This document shows, piece by piece, positions 1 to 9,888 of a DNA stretch of 64,000 nt. The stretch lies in NCBI GenBank assembly GCA_039196965.1, contig JBCCUK010000022.1:1-64000 (forward strand), given 5' to 3'. This DNA comes from CALLCD01 sp039196965 (lineage in GTDB: Bacteria; Pseudomonadota; Alphaproteobacteria; Caulobacterales; Hyphomonadaceae). Both the position numbers and the translations under genes were made by a program. Each line of letters starts with the position of its first letter. Position 1 is the stretch's first letter. The notes below the pieces were generated by a model. That model was not told the origin of the DNA. It saw only the letters and a program-made list of their open reading frames with translations, and did not search any database.

Positions 1-12
1 AAGGAAGCCGCC

Positions 13-372
13 TCACGCACTATCCCCCATCAGCGCGCGGCTGAGCTGGTTGCGCGCGGGCTCCGGCAGGGCCATGAACGCCTTGATGAAGTCCACGTCG
101 GCAAGGGTCGCTCCGGCGAGCGTCCGGCCAAGGGAGGTATCCACCTCGCCGAGGAACCAGCCGATGGGGGTTTGCAACGCGTCGGAGATGTCGATTAGGC
201 GGGAAACGCTCAGCCGGTTCGCCCCGGCTTCGTACTTCTGAACCTGTTGAAATGTGATCCCGATGCGCGCACCGAGGGCGGCCTGCGTCAGTTTCAGGTC
301 ACGACGTCTCTGGCGAACGCGCCGCCCGAGCCATTTGTCAGTCGTCTTCGCATGCTTTGGTGATGTGGTCAT
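13..372 (-). CDS. XRE-family helix-turn-helix transcriptional regulator
   Basis: A 119-residue protein with a lambda-repressor-type HTH at about residues 16-72: 'RRRDLKLTQAALGARIGI' leads into 'TFQQVQKYEAGANRLSVS', the usual XRE turn and recognition helix. The short C-terminal tail may mediate dimerisation. The layout matches small XRE regulators common in alphaproteobacteria; the target genes cannot be told from the sequence. The start is supported by an AAGGGA ribosome site about 8 nt upstream of ATG. It sits alone at the window edge, followed upstream by a repeat-containing gap, so no operon partner is visible here. Confidence 0.85.
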   Translation of the reverse strand: MTTSPKHAKTTDKWLGRRVRQRRRDLKLTQAALGARIGITFQQVQKYEAGANRLSVSRLIDISDALQTPIGWFLGEVDTSLGRTLAGATLADVDFIKAFMALPEPARNQLSRALMGDSA

Positions 373-644
373 TGCTCTGTCCCTTATCCACTAGGTCGGG
401 GACGGCAAAAGCCGGATGTCACTACAACCCCCCACTCACGCGGGGCGACGTGGCTTTTAGCTTGCGCCTGGACAGAACCACGCCATCCGGCCGAGGCCGG
501 AAGGCATAGATATCCTGTCACGTACTGAAGCCGTGTGAGTGGTTCATAAAGGGAGCAGTGACTTCCCCGCGCCGGTGCACCGGCATTCCCGCATATCGTC
601 AGATTTCGCCAGACCGGGCAAGGAGTTTGTGATTGACCCCCCTG

Positions 645-1005
645 TCATCCCGGCAAACCCATCCTTGTCATCCCGGACGACGCAGGCGATCCGGGACCCA
701 GGAATATCATATGCGTAACCCCCACTGGGGGATCCATCTCTGCAAAACACAAAGAGCACGCCTGGCAGCGTTTCGAGCTGGGCCCTCTGACCGCTGCGCG
801 GTCGAGGGTGACGAGATGGGAACGCTTCCGTCCAATATTGTCATCCCGGAATTTGCGCCAGCAAATGTCCGGGACCCATCGGAGCGCCCGCAAATTGATC
901 CGGTGGATCAATTTGAACGGCGATGGTCACGGCAGTGGCTGACAATGAGCGCGGTTCTGCAATTTTCTAGGTCCCGGGTCTCCGCTTCGCTCCGCCCGGG
1001 ATGAC
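645..1005. repeat. Mosaic of intergenic palindromic repeats (copy A)
   Basis: The gap 373-1048 holds no convincing gene; 373-644 shows nothing I recognise. From 645 it is built of short palindromic modules: a GTCATCCCGG...CCGGGACCC hairpin at 666-700 (arms 671-677 and 690-696), a 42-bp block at 774-815 containing a CCCTC/GAGGG hairpin, a second CCCGGA hairpin at 844-874, a perfect 10-bp-arm hairpin AAATTGATCC/GGATCAATTT at 892-914, and a reversed CCCGGG unit at 971-1005. The same modules recur in a different order and orientation at 10644-10942. Short open frames in this interval (for example 544-759 minus) are made of repeat sequence and are not called as genes. Confidence 0.85.
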
Positions 1006-1048
1006 AAAGTGGGGCGCGTCCCGTCCAGGAGACAAAATGGGGGCGATG

Positions 1049-3115
1049 CTAGTCCTCCGGCTTCTCCACGCGCGGGCTGAGAAGCTCACGAAGCAGGCGC
1101 AGGGCCTTTCCTCTTTCCGAATTCAGGCTTTCATCCTGCTCTACAAGTGCCTGGGCATCTTTCCGGGCGATGGCGAAGAGATCGCCATGGTCCTGTAACC
1201 GGATGACCCGGAACATGGGCACCCCGGATTGTCTAAGGCCGAGCATGTCTCCAGGGCCACGCAGTTTGAAATCCGCCTCGGCAATCTCGAACCCGTCTTC
1301 GGTGCGGCGCAGGGTTTCAAGCCGGGCCTTCGCCGTGTCTCCAAGAGGGGCGCGATACATCAGCAGGCAGAAGGATGGCTTCTCGCCCCGGCCGACGCGC
1401 CCGCGCAATTGGTGAAGCTGGGCGAGGCCGAAACCTTCGGCCCGCTCGATTACCATAATGGTCGCGTTCGGCACATCGACACCGACTTCAATGACTGTCG
1501 TTGCCACGAGGACTTTCGTCTCTCCGGCTCTGAAAGCTTCGAGGGCAGCATCTTTCTCGGCTGGCTTCAGGCGACCATGCACCAGACCGACGGGGACACC
1601 GAGCATATCTTCCAGAGCGGCATGGCGGGCGACTGCACTCGACTCGTCATCGTCCACGTCGACCTTCGGACAGACCCAGAAAGCCTGCTCGCCCTGTGAG
1701 GTTGCCCGGCCCACCGCTGCGACCACATCGTCTACACGGCTATCGGGCAGGGCGCGGGTCTCCACCGGCTTCCGGCCAACGGGTTTTTCGTCGAGCACCG
1801 AAATGTCGAGGTCGCCATTCACAGCGAGGGCGAGGGTGCGCGGGATCGGCGTTGCGCTCATCACCAGCATGTGCGGGCTCAGGGCTTTCCCTGCGAGGCG
1901 GGCGCGGTCCATGACGCCGAAGCGGTGCTGCTCATCGACGATGACGAGGCCGAGATTGGCGAATTCGACCCCCTCCTGAAACAGGGCGTGGGTTCCGGCG
2001 GCGACCTGAATGGAGCCATCGGAAAGTGCCATTCGGTTGGCTTCCCGGGCAGAGCCTTTATCCCTGCCGGTGACGGCGGCGACGGAATAACCAAGGGGGC
2101 TCAGCCATGTATCGAGGGTCGCATATTGCTGGCGGGCGAGGACTTCGGTCGGGGCCATGAAGGCGGCCTGAAACCCTGCTTCCACAGCTTGTACGGCGGC
2201 CAGCGCGCCGACGAGAGTTTTGCCCGAGCCGACATCACCCTGAAGCATTCGACGCATTGGAGAGTCCTGCGTCAGGTCCTCGGCGATCTCTTTTGAAGAT
2301 CGCATCTGCGCGCCGGTGGGGCGGAAGGGCAGGGAGGTAACGAGGCGATCCTGGGCGATGAAGTCAGTCTTCATGGCCGGAGCTCTCCGCATGCGCCGCT
2401 GTGCCTTGGCGAGGGCAAAGGCAATCTCTCGCGCTAGCGCCTCATCATAGGCGAGGCGCTCGGCGGCGATCTGAAACAGCTCCTCATTATACTCTTTTGG
2501 CGCATGGAGATTGCGCAGTGCGGTTTCGAGAGTCGGCCAGCTGCGCTGTTCGATCAGATGACTGTCCGCCCATTCCGGAAGCTCCGGCAGCGTATCGAGG
2601 GCCGCCACGGCGGCGCTGTGAACCCGCTTATTGGTGAGACCGGCGGTGAGGTTGTAGATCGGTTCGACGGGTGGCGGGCGCTCACCACGTTCGGGGTCAA
2701 CGATGTGATCAGGGTGCACCATCTGGCGCTCGCCATTAAACTCCTCGACCTTGCCGGAGACGATGCGTGTCCGGTTCATGGGCAGCTGCCCCGAGAGCCA
2801 GCGGCCATCACCCCGGAAAAAGACGAGGGTCAGGAATCCCGTCTCATCGGCGAGGCGCACGCGATAGGGCTGTTTTCCCCCCTTCGGCGCGATATGGGCC
2901 TGAACCTCGCCCTGAACCGTCGCCACTTCGCCGGGTTCTGTTTCTTCGAAGGTTGCTCGGATGCGGCGATCCATCCACTTTTCCGGCAAGTGAAGCAGCA
3001 AGTCCCAGACTGTGGTGCCACCGACAAGCCGGGCGAGGGGCTCTTTCAGCTTGGGGCCGATGCCCGGCAGGCTGTCGAGCTCGGCAAACAGAGGAAAGAG
3101 GCGTTCATCCCGCAT
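1049..3115 (-). CDS. recG: ATP-dependent DNA helicase RecG
   Basis: A 688-residue superfamily 2 helicase that regresses stalled replication forks and processes branched recombination intermediates. The N-terminal wedge/OB region carries the fork-binding module (about residues 1-150). Walker A is GDVGSGKT at 293-300, Walker B is the RecG-type VDEQHRFG at 393-400, and the C-terminal helicase domain ends with the family's 'QLRGRVGRG' and 'LRGPGDMLGLRQSG' segments. The length is normal for RecG and the frame is intact. It is transcribed divergently from the FAD monooxygenase (about 88 bp between starts). No strong ribosome site precedes the ATG, but the first residues 'RLFPLFAELDSLPGIGPK' match the usual RecG start. 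Confidence 0.97.
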   Translation of the reverse strand: MRDERLFPLFAELDSLPGIGPKLKEPLARLVGGTTVWDLLLHLPEKWMDRRIRATFEETEPGEVATVQGEVQAHIAPKGGKQPYRVRLADETGFLTLVFFRGDGRWLSGQLPMNRTRIVSGKVEEFNGERQMVHPDHIVDPERGERPPPVEPIYNLTAGLTNKRVHSAAVAALDTLPELPEWADSHLIEQRSWPTLETALRNLHAPKEYNEELFQIAAERLAYDEALAREIAFALAKAQRRMRRAPAMKTDFIAQDRLVTSLPFRPTGAQMRSSKEIAEDLTQDSPMRRMLQGDVGSGKTLVGALAAVQAVEAGFQAAFMAPTEVLARQQYATLDTWLSPLGYSVAAVTGRDKGSAREANRMALSDGSIQVAAGTHALFQEGVEFANLGLVIVDEQHRFGVMDRARLAGKALSPHMLVMSATPIPRTLALAVNGDLDISVLDEKPVGRKPVETRALPDSRVDDVVAAVGRATSQGEQAFWVCPKVDVDDDESSAVARHAALEDMLGVPVGLVHGRLKPAEKDAALEAFRAGETKVLVATTVIEVGVDVPNATIMVIERAEGFGLAQLHQLRGRVGRGEKPSFCLLMYRAPLGDTAKARLETLRRTEDGFEIAEADFKLRGPGDMLGLRQSGVPMFRVIRLQDHGDLFAIARKDAQALVEQDESLNSERGKALRLLRELLSPRVEKPED

Positions 3116-3203
3116 AAGGTTTCTTTAGTGCGTGTTGGACTGCCATGCCAAATGGGGATTTAATGGCACAATCGAGGCATCTGGAAAAACAGCGGGGTGT
3201 TGC

Positions 3204-4412
3204 GTGAAAGTTCTGATTGCTGGTGGGGGGATTGGCGGGCTCACGGCTGCGCTTTGCTGCTTGCATCATGGCCATGATGTGATGGTCTTTGAGCAGTCCG
3301 CTGAAATCGGTGAGGTGGGCGCGGGCATTCAGGTGTCACCAAACGCTATGAAAGTGTTTGAGGCCCTCGGGATTGCCGATGATATCGCCGCCAATGCCTT
3401 TGAACCGAAGGCCATCGAGACCCGCATGGGCGAGAGCGGTCTCACTATTTTCAATATTCCGTTGGCAGACTATGCCCAGCGGAAGTGGGGTGGGCCATAT
3501 CTGCATATTCATCGGGCTGATTATATTGCGGCGCTGGCAGACGCACTGTCGAAGATCGCTCCGGAGTCCCTGAAACTCGATCGGAGAATTCTGGCATACA
3601 GGCAGGATGAAGCCTCCGTATCAGTGCAATTTGACGATGGCATCGAAGAGACCGGTGATGCTCTCATCGGTGCGGACGGTATCCATTCGAAAATCCGCGA
3701 ACAGATGCTGGGCGAAGACAAGCCGCGCTTTACCGGAAATGTCGCCTGGCGCGCAGTTGTTCCGGTATCCGCGCTCGGGTTCGATGCGCCCAATCCCACC
3801 GCTTGCGCCTGGATGGGGCGGGGAAAGCACGCCGTGACTTATCTGCTGCGCCGGGGCGAGCTTGCGAACTTCGTCGGCGTCGTTGAGCGGGAAGACTGGC
3901 AGGAAGAAGGATGGCAGCAACGCGGTTCAAAAGAGGATCTGCAAAAAGACTTTTCGGGCTGGCATCCAGTTATCCGTAAGCTGATCGAAAATGTTGAGGA
4001 AGACAGCCTGTTTCGCTGGGCGCTGTTCGACCGTGCGCCGCTTCCGCGCTGGACTGATGACAGGGTTGTCTTGCTTGGCGACGCCGCACATCCGATGCTG
4101 CCATTTCTTGCCCAGGGGGCCGCCATGGCGGTGGAAGATGCCTGGGTGCTTGCTTCCGTTCTACCCATAGATGGAAAGTCTGTATCTGGAGCACTTCGGT
4201 CTTATGAGACGACCCGGCTTACGCGGGCTTCAAAGGTGCAGGCGGCGTCGCGGGCGAATATGGGCATTTTCCATCGTCGTACGCTTGCCGGTCGGCTTGG
4301 CACGTACGGACCCATGTGGCTTGGTGCCCGCTTTGCTCCGGGTGCGGTCAATGCGCGAATGAGCTGGCTCTACGGTTATGATGTTGTGAATGGCAGTCAA
4401 GCTGATTTCTGA
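3204..4412 (+). CDS. FAD-dependent aromatic-ring-type monooxygenase
   Basis: A group A flavoprotein hydroxylase related to salicylate 1-monooxygenases; it would use NAD(P)H and O2 to hydroxylate a small, probably aromatic, substrate that cannot be named from sequence. I choose the GTG at 3204 because the nucleotide-binding motif GGGIGG then falls at residues 7-12; an ATG at 3132 adds 24 unrelated residues. The FAD-binding 'GDAAHPMLPFLAQGAAMAVED' region (here 334-354 approximately) and the mid-protein 'ALIGADGIHSKIR' DG motif are both present. It overlaps the converging cupin gene by 16 bp at the 3' end, which is compact but not unusual. Confidence 0.9.
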   Translation: MKVLIAGGGIGGLTAALCCLHHGHDVMVFEQSAEIGEVGAGIQVSPNAMKVFEALGIADDIAANAFEPKAIETRMGESGLTIFNIPLADYAQRKWGGPYLHIHRADYIAALADALSKIAPESLKLDRRILAYRQDEASVSVQFDDGIEETGDALIGADGIHSKIREQMLGEDKPRFTGNVAWRAVVPVSALGFDAPNPTACAWMGRGKHAVTYLLRRGELANFVGVVEREDWQEEGWQQRGSKEDLQKDFSGWHPVIRKLIENVEEDSLFRWALFDRAPLPRWTDDRVVLLGDAAHPMLPFLAQGAAMAVEDAWVLASVLPIDGKSVSGALRSYETTRLTRASKVQAASRANMGIFHRRTLAGRLGTYGPMWLGARFAPGAVNARMSWLYGYDVVNGSQADF

Positions 4413-5086
4413 AGGCGCTTTATCTGAGCGTCCACATGGGGGAGGTGGCCTGATTTTATCCAGATGGTTGCGCCGTTTTCTTCAGCTTTTGCGGATAAGT
4501 TGCTGCCTTCCGGAACCCTCAGCCAGTCTCGGGCATTCAAGGTGTCAATGCTCTCCGTGATCTGGCCATCGACAACAAGCAGTTCCGCACCGCCCGGCGT
4601 TTCAAGGTCAAGCATAGCCTCCGGTTCGAGCTTATAGATAGAGACACTTTCAGAGCTGTTTTCGAAGAGCGGCAAGTGCTGCACGCCTTCTGCGATCGAT
4701 CTGAAATCAGCAGTGTCGAGACGGATGCGGACATGGGTCTGATCGTCTGGTTCGAATTGCCAGAGTTTCACGAAAATGATGCATCCTTCATCCGATCCCG
4801 GCGTATGCGATGAGCCCGGTGGGTTGCGGATATAGGACCCGACAGGAAAATCGCCATGTTCATCCTGAAACACGCCTTTGAGGACGAGGAATTCCTCACC
4901 GCCAGTATGTACATGGGGCGAAAAATGACTATCGGGATCGTAGCGGACAATAGTCGTGGCCCGCGCGACTTCCTCTCCGACCCGGTCGAGTGGACGGCGC
5001 ATGACGCCCTTCATCGGCGACGGAAGCCAGTCCAGCGTATCCGAGTGGACGAGAATACGTTTGTCAAAATCGGCGTTTATTTCCAT
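4397..5086 (-). CDS. ChrR-like cupin domain protein
   Basis: A two-cupin protein resembling the C-terminal, zinc-binding cupin of ChrR anti-sigma factors, without the N-terminal anti-sigma domain. The first barrel has the metal motif H-V-H-T-G-G-E-E-F and a later S-S-H-T-P histidine; the second is more divergent. The start at 5086 (MEINADFDKR) matches the family N-terminus and has GGGGCC upstream; further upstream ATGs at 5098 and 5110 are possible. It lies back to back with the MFS gene (85 bp between starts) and converges on the monooxygenase. Such proteins often act as stand-alone small-molecule or oxidative-stress cupins; the ligand is unknown. Confidence 0.85.
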   Translation of the reverse strand: MEINADFDKRILVHSDTLDWLPSPMKGVMRRPLDRVGEEVARATTIVRYDPDSHFSPHVHTGGEEFLVLKGVFQDEHGDFPVGSYIRNPPGSSHTPGSDEGCIIFVKLWQFEPDDQTHVRIRLDTADFRSIAEGVQHLPLFENSSESVSIYKLEPEAMLDLETPGGAELLVVDGQITESIDTLNARDWLRVPEGSNLSAKAEENGATIWIKSGHLPHVDAQIKRLQKSA

Positions 5087-5171
5087 GAACGGCCCCATTA
5101 CATCTGGCATGACGTTGGGAGACAGAGGTAAGGGCTGAGGGCAAATATCGCAATCACGCTTTGGTGAGGCG

Positions 5172-6455
5172 ATGGCGACAGGGAAGGATATCGAGATCGC
5201 AGACGCCGAGTCCAATCGGGAAGACGACCCATCGGAAGAAAGCGTTTCGATGCTCTCCGATATTCGACTTTTCGTTCTGGCCGTCGCGAGCGCGATTGTT
5301 ACGGCGAACGCCTATTATATCCATCCGATCATCGCGCCGGTGGCGGCGGATTTCGGCGTCGATCAGGGATTGATCGGGATCGTTCCCGGGGCCAACCAGT
5401 TGGCGCTCGCCCTCGGTGTGTTCCTGCTGCTGCCGCTTGGAGACTGGTTCAGCAATCGCAAGCTCGTCACATTGTTTGCCTCGCTGCAATGCCTTGCCCT
5501 TGCGGCCATGGCGGTGGCGGCTGATTTCCGGTGGTTTCTGGCTGCGTCCACCATGCTCGGTTTCTTCACCATCGCGCCCTATCTTCTCCCGGCCTACGTT
5601 TCCCGCCGCGTGCCAGTGAACCGGCTCGGCCATGCAAATGCCGTCCTCACCACGGGGATTATCGTCGGCATTCTGATCGCCCGGGCTGGATCCGGTGTTA
5701 TCGCGGAGCACTTCGGATGGCGGGCGGTCTACTATATTGCCACGCTGCTCATGGCGGGGATTACGCTCAGTCTGCCTTTCATAATGGAAGAGCGCTGGCA
5801 ATCTGAATCGATCAGGACCCATCGAACCTACCGCCACCTGATTGGGTCGATCCTGCCAATCGTCCGGGACAATCGCGAGATTCTGGTCTCTGGCGCGATA
5901 CAGGGCATGAGCTTCGGGATATTCCTCGCCATATGGATGGGGCTTGGCCTACACCTCACCAGTCCCGAAATGGGGTTTGGTGTGGATGTCGTCGGCTATC
6001 TGGCGCTCCTTGCCATGGTCAATGTTTTCACGACTCCGGTGCTCGGCCGCTGGGCGGACAGGATCGCGGCGCGGCGCGCACGGATGATCCTTGCCTGCGT
6101 GCAGATTTTCGGGGTGTGCCTGTTCTGGCCGTTCGGCCATTCGCTCTGGCTCTTGATGATCCCGATCGTCATCACAAACATCGCTGGTCCCGCTATGGAT
6201 GTGACCAGCCGGATTACGTTTCTCTCCCAGGCACCGGAAATCCGGACGCGTCTGATGACGGTCTATATCGTGCTTATGTTTGCTGGTGGTGGCATTGGCA
6301 GCTGGGCCGGCACGGCAGTTTACGACTGGGCTGGCTGGACGGGTAATGCCGTTCTTGCCATTTGCTTCTCGACAGTCGTGCTTCTGCTCTCGGCGGTTGG
6401 GCTCTTCCGCTATGGTGGCCAGCAAGGTGACCACAAGAGTGGCAAGGCCGCTTGA
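5172..6455 (+). CDS. MFS transporter
   Basis: A 427-residue inner-membrane major facilitator protein with about twelve predicted hydrophobic segments in two halves. The N-terminal half holds 'LLPLGDWFSNRKLVTLF', a good loop 2-3 signature (G-x-x-x-D-R/N-x-G-R/K type), and the C-terminal half repeats it as 'PVLGRWADRIAARRARM'. A charged, acidic N-terminal tail of about 30 residues precedes TM1. It resembles the arabinose/CynX-type or DHA-like MFS clades, but the substrate is not readable. It may be co-transcribed with the DUF3604 gene 72 bp downstream. Confidence 0.92.
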   Translation: MATGKDIEIADAESNREDDPSEESVSMLSDIRLFVLAVASAIVTANAYYIHPIIAPVAADFGVDQGLIGIVPGANQLALALGVFLLLPLGDWFSNRKLVTLFASLQCLALAAMAVAADFRWFLAASTMLGFFTIAPYLLPAYVSRRVPVNRLGHANAVLTTGIIVGILIARAGSGVIAEHFGWRAVYYIATLLMAGITLSLPFIMEERWQSESIRTHRTYRHLIGSILPIVRDNREILVSGAIQGMSFGIFLAIWMGLGLHLTSPEMGFGVDVVGYLALLAMVNVFTTPVLGRWADRIAARRARMILACVQIFGVCLFWPFGHSLWLLMIPIVITNIAGPAMDVTSRITFLSQAPEIRTRLMTVYIVLMFAGGGIGSWAGTAVYDWAGWTGNAVLAICFSTVVLLLSAVGLFRYGGQQGDHKSGKAA

Positions 6456-6527
6456 CACAAATCCCAATGATTGTAACGCGGTCATGAGGTGATGCCCGGA
6501 GCGGCGTTGGTGCGGAAGGGCGAGCGA

Positions 6528-8555
6528 ATGGCGAAGAACTGGCTGATCGGACTTGCCGTTTTTATTGCGCTCGCCTCGGCGGCTTTCTGGTGGGCATCGA
6601 ACACCACCCGATACGCTTTCGATACGTCTCTTGACGTGATCGAACTGACCTCGCCGAAATCCGAGCCGGAAATTTATGGCGCAGGACACATCCCGCAATT
6701 GGAATATAGCGAGGATCGCGATCCTTGCGCCGTGCGGACGCCAACAAAGCGCGCACTGTTCGGCGATCTTCATGTCCACACAGCCCTGTCCGGAGATGCC
6801 TATGCGGAGGGGACGCGGCTCTATCCGGAGGCTGCCTATCGCTTCGCCAAGGGCGAGGAGGTCCTGTTTCCTGGCCCGGGCGACACCAATGGCACCCCGG
6901 TGCAAATTGACCGTCCGCTCGATTTTGCCGCCGTGACGGATCATTCCGAAGCGCTGGGCGAAAGCCATATCTGCCGAAATGCAGACTATCCCGGATACTT
7001 TTCCCGGGCCTGCCAGATTTATCGGGAGGGCAAGGAGCCGGGGGTTAGGGTTTTCGGTGTGCCGAGAGCAGGGACGCAGCCGCAGCGCGTCGCTTCTGTT
7101 TGCGGTCCGGATGGGGCAGACTGCCGGGACGCCTCGAAGATCGTTTGGCAATCGGTGATCGATGCTGCCGAAGAGGCCTACGACAAAACGCCCGACTGCA
7201 CCTTCACGAGCCTTGTTGGTTATGAATATACGCGTAGCCCGAGCGGCATGCATATGCATAGAAACACAATTTTCAAAAATGCCTCCGTTCCGGACTTTCC
7301 GGCAAATTATATTGACTACCCAACGCTGCCGGAATTGCTCGGTAAGCTTGAAACCGAATGCCGCCTTGGCATTGAGAACTGCGACGTGATTTCCATTCCG
7401 CACAATTCGAACATTTCCAGCGGCAATGCCTTCAATCCGCGATCCCTTGAAGGCCTCTCCGAGGAGGCTCAACAGCGTCATCGGGTTCAGCGTCAGGCCT
7501 ATGACCGGCTGCTTGAAATCACCCAGCATAAAGGCGCGTCGGAATGTGTGAATGGCGTGACCGACATTCTCGGTGACGAAGATGAGTATTGCGGCGTGGA
7601 AGCGATCCGTACCATCGGGGACGAAGAACGCGCCTTCGATACCACCCCGTGGATTCCTCGCGTGTTTCGCGCAAATATTCGTGAGTGTACGGATCAAGAT
7701 TTCGATCTGAAGGACAATCACTATAAGGGGCCTTGCGTTGCCTCGCGAGACTTTGCTCGCGGCGCATGGCTTGAAGGCTTGAAAGAATATACCCACACCC
7801 ATGTGAACCCGTTCCAGATGGGCGTGATCGCCAGCACGGACACCCACGTTGCCACACCGGGAAACACCGAAGAAGCAAACTGGCCCGGCCACATCGTTCA
7901 TGAGAGTACGCTGGAAGGTCGGCTTGGTGAGGCGCGCCTTGGTCGCCACAACCGGCTGGATGCCAACCCCGGCGGGCTTGCCGGGGTCTGGGCCTTTGAA
8001 AATTCCCGCGATGCGATTTTTCAGTCCCTGAAACGGCGCGAAACCTTCGGAACCTCCGGTACCCGTATTCAGCCTCGGCTTTTCGCTGGCGATTACAGCG
8101 AAGATATTTGCAGTGCGCCCGACTGGCTGGATCAAGCCTATGGTCTTGGCGTTCCTATGGGAGCCGGGATCGAGGCTCCGGAAGATGGTATCCGTCTCCT
8201 CGTTCAAGCCCGTGCGGATGATGGGCCGTCTGCCATGCCGCTTCAGGAGCTTCAGCTTATCAAGGGCTGGATCGATGATGCAGGCGAGAAACGCTTCAGC
8301 GTTACCACGGTCGCCGATGCGAGTTCCGAGGGCGGAAGCGATCAACTCTGCGCCGCTTATGAAGACCCGGAATATAATCCTGCAAACCCTGCCTATTATT
8401 ATCTCCGCGTGATCGAGCGACCGACACTTCGCTGGAGCGCGGCACAATGCGAAGCGGAATCTCCTGAAAGCCGACCTGAGGAATGCGCGAGCGAGCTCGG
8501 CCGATTGGTCCATGAGATGGCCTGGACCTCTCCCATCTGGCTGAAACCACAGTAA
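6528..8555 (+). CDS. DUF3604 domain-containing membrane-anchored protein
   Basis: A 675-residue protein starting with one N-terminal membrane anchor (about residues 5-24) and then a long periplasmic domain of the DUF3604 family. The characteristic 'FGDLHVHTALSGDA' and 'AVTDHSE' segments resemble PHP-type metal-binding histidines (H-x-H near the start, then D-H), so a metal-dependent hydrolase fold is likely, though the reaction is unknown. The start at 6528 is preferred because GAAGGG lies 7 nt upstream; an ATG at 6489 lacks a site. It sits in a rightward row between the MFS transporter and the M48 lipoprotein. Confidence 0.93.
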   Translation: MAKNWLIGLAVFIALASAAFWWASNTTRYAFDTSLDVIELTSPKSEPEIYGAGHIPQLEYSEDRDPCAVRTPTKRALFGDLHVHTALSGDAYAEGTRLYPEAAYRFAKGEEVLFPGPGDTNGTPVQIDRPLDFAAVTDHSEALGESHICRNADYPGYFSRACQIYREGKEPGVRVFGVPRAGTQPQRVASVCGPDGADCRDASKIVWQSVIDAAEEAYDKTPDCTFTSLVGYEYTRSPSGMHMHRNTIFKNASVPDFPANYIDYPTLPELLGKLETECRLGIENCDVISIPHNSNISSGNAFNPRSLEGLSEEAQQRHRVQRQAYDRLLEITQHKGASECVNGVTDILGDEDEYCGVEAIRTIGDEERAFDTTPWIPRVFRANIRECTDQDFDLKDNHYKGPCVASRDFARGAWLEGLKEYTHTHVNPFQMGVIASTDTHVATPGNTEEANWPGHIVHESTLEGRLGEARLGRHNRLDANPGGLAGVWAFENSRDAIFQSLKRRETFGTSGTRIQPRLFAGDYSEDICSAPDWLDQAYGLGVPMGAGIEAPEDGIRLLVQARADDGPSAMPLQELQLIKGWIDDAGEKRFSVTTVADASSEGGSDQLCAAYEDPEYNPANPAYYYLRVIERPTLRWSAAQCEAESPESRPEECASELGRLVHEMAWTSPIWLKPQ

Positions 8556-8613
8556 AGTGATGGCGCGGGTTCCGGTTTTCCATTTAACATGAACCGGCAC
8601 CCAGGAGGATAGA

Positions 8614-9789
8614 ATGCTCCGAGCTAACCTTTCGATTTTCCCGGCAGTTTTGCTGATGGCCTTCGCGTCCGCGTGCGTATCCACCAGCACGACTTTTCCG
8701 ACCGCGAAGTCGGAAGATGTCGAGACCCAAACGACCATTGTCCAGGCTGAGGTGATCGCCGCTGCGCTCGATCGCAAGGCCCGGATCGACAGTCTGGCCT
8801 GGCCGCTGCTGGAAGCAAATGCCGAGCTTTGCCACGCTCGTCGGCGTACGGCCTATGGCATTTCCTTCGGCAATGAAAAAACCATCCAGACCCTTGTTGA
8901 CGGCTTGACCCTCGAACAGATCCGCGCGGCTGGATATGATGCCTCTCTCAAAGTGATCAGCGTTTCTGAAGGCAGTCCAGCGGCGGATGCCGGGCTGAAG
9001 CCGGGCGCGGTCCCGATCAAGATCGGCGAGACCGCTATTGGCAGTGGTGGCGACGGTCTGGAGACGGCGCTCCGGAAGGATAAAAATGCCCGTGCCATTG
9101 CCGAGAAAGCAGACCTAACGGCCAAGCCGCTGCCCATGGTGTTTGAGCAGGATGGCACCCGCTTCGAAATAGAGCTGCACCCGGAAACCATCTGCGATGT
9201 GGCTTTGCGCGTTACCGAAACCGATGCGGTCAATGCGTCAGCCGGGCGGCGCGTTATCAATATAAATCGCGGCATCATCACTTATCTCGAGGATGATCAG
9301 GATCTGTCGATGGTCATCGCCCATGAGCTAGCTCATGTGGCGGGTGAGCATACGAGAAAGCTGACGCGGAACCATTTCGCCTCCGGCCGGTTTGTCTGGG
9401 CTGTGCCGGTTTGGCTCGGGGCGGGGCTTGTCGATCTCGGCTTTGCCGGCGTGCTTGAACGGTTCGCTGGGCGAGAGACACCGCCGGGTCAGGACTTTGT
9501 CACCCGACTCGACAATCGCGCCCTCGGCCTCCGTGATTTTGAGCGGGAGGCGGACTATCTCGCGGTCTATTTTGTGGCGCGCGCCGGACTGGAGCTTGAG
9601 GGGATTGAAACCGTTTTTGAGCGGCTCTCACTTCTCTCGCCGCGTTCTACCTATGGCCAGCGCACACACCCGGTGACCCCGGAGCGGGTGCTTGCCCTCC
9701 GCCTTGCCCGGGCAGAAGTGGACGCAAAACGCGCAGCGGGCGACTCCCTCGTGCCGGAGGGCTGGCCGTTCCCGCTCGGGGAGGAGTAG
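8614..9789 (+). CDS. M48-family metallopeptidase lipoprotein with PDZ-like region
   Basis: A 391-residue predicted lipoprotein: the signal peptide ends in the lipobox A-S-A-C (Cys21). Residues about 105-180 look PDZ-like ('VSEGSPAADAGLKPGAVPIKIG'), a domain usually used for substrate recognition. The zinc motif HELAH is at 237-241 with the third ligand expected in 'DFEREADYLAV' downstream, as in BepA/LoiP-type peptidases that act on outer-membrane or periplasmic proteins. AGGAGG lies 6 nt before the ATG. It follows the DUF3604 gene by 58 bp and could share its transcript. Confidence 0.92.
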   Translation: MLRANLSIFPAVLLMAFASACVSTSTTFPTAKSEDVETQTTIVQAEVIAAALDRKARIDSLAWPLLEANAELCHARRRTAYGISFGNEKTIQTLVDGLTLEQIRAAGYDASLKVISVSEGSPAADAGLKPGAVPIKIGETAIGSGGDGLETALRKDKNARAIAEKADLTAKPLPMVFEQDGTRFEIELHPETICDVALRVTETDAVNASAGRRVININRGIITYLEDDQDLSMVIAHELAHVAGEHTRKLTRNHFASGRFVWAVPVWLGAGLVDLGFAGVLERFAGRETPPGQDFVTRLDNRALGLRDFEREADYLAVYFVARAGLELEGIETVFERLSLLSPRSTYGQRTHPVTPERVLALRLARAEVDAKRAAGDSLVPEGWPFPLGEE

Positions 9790-9820
9790 GTTGGTGGGTC
9801 GTAAAATACGGGGATAGGTT

Positions 9821-9867
9821 GGCAGCCCTGAGCGCGACCCATCGCGCAGGCGAAGCCGAAGCGGGGG
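9821..9867 (+). repeat. Inverted repeat flanking unknown gene, left copy
   Basis: A unit beginning GGCAGCCCTGAGCGCG and ending in a GCGAAGCCGAAGCGGGGG-like tail. It reappears reverse-complemented at about 10581-10628 and, in a shortened form with a TTTTCGC/GCGAAAA hairpin, at 10963-11009. The first two copies bracket the gene at 9889-10527. Confidence 0.8.
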
Positions 9868-9888
9868 TCAATCAAATATGAGGATAGA

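Noticed and set aside
544..911. Several short open frames in the 373-1048 gap
   Set aside because: They consist of palindromic repeat sequence and lack ribosome sites; similar frames appear in copy B at 10552-10810 for the same reason.
5949..8777. A 942-codon open frame on the minus strand opposite the MFS and DUF3604 genes
   Set aside because: It lies antisense to two genes with clear families, has no recognisable domain, and its length follows from the codon bias of the plus-strand genes.
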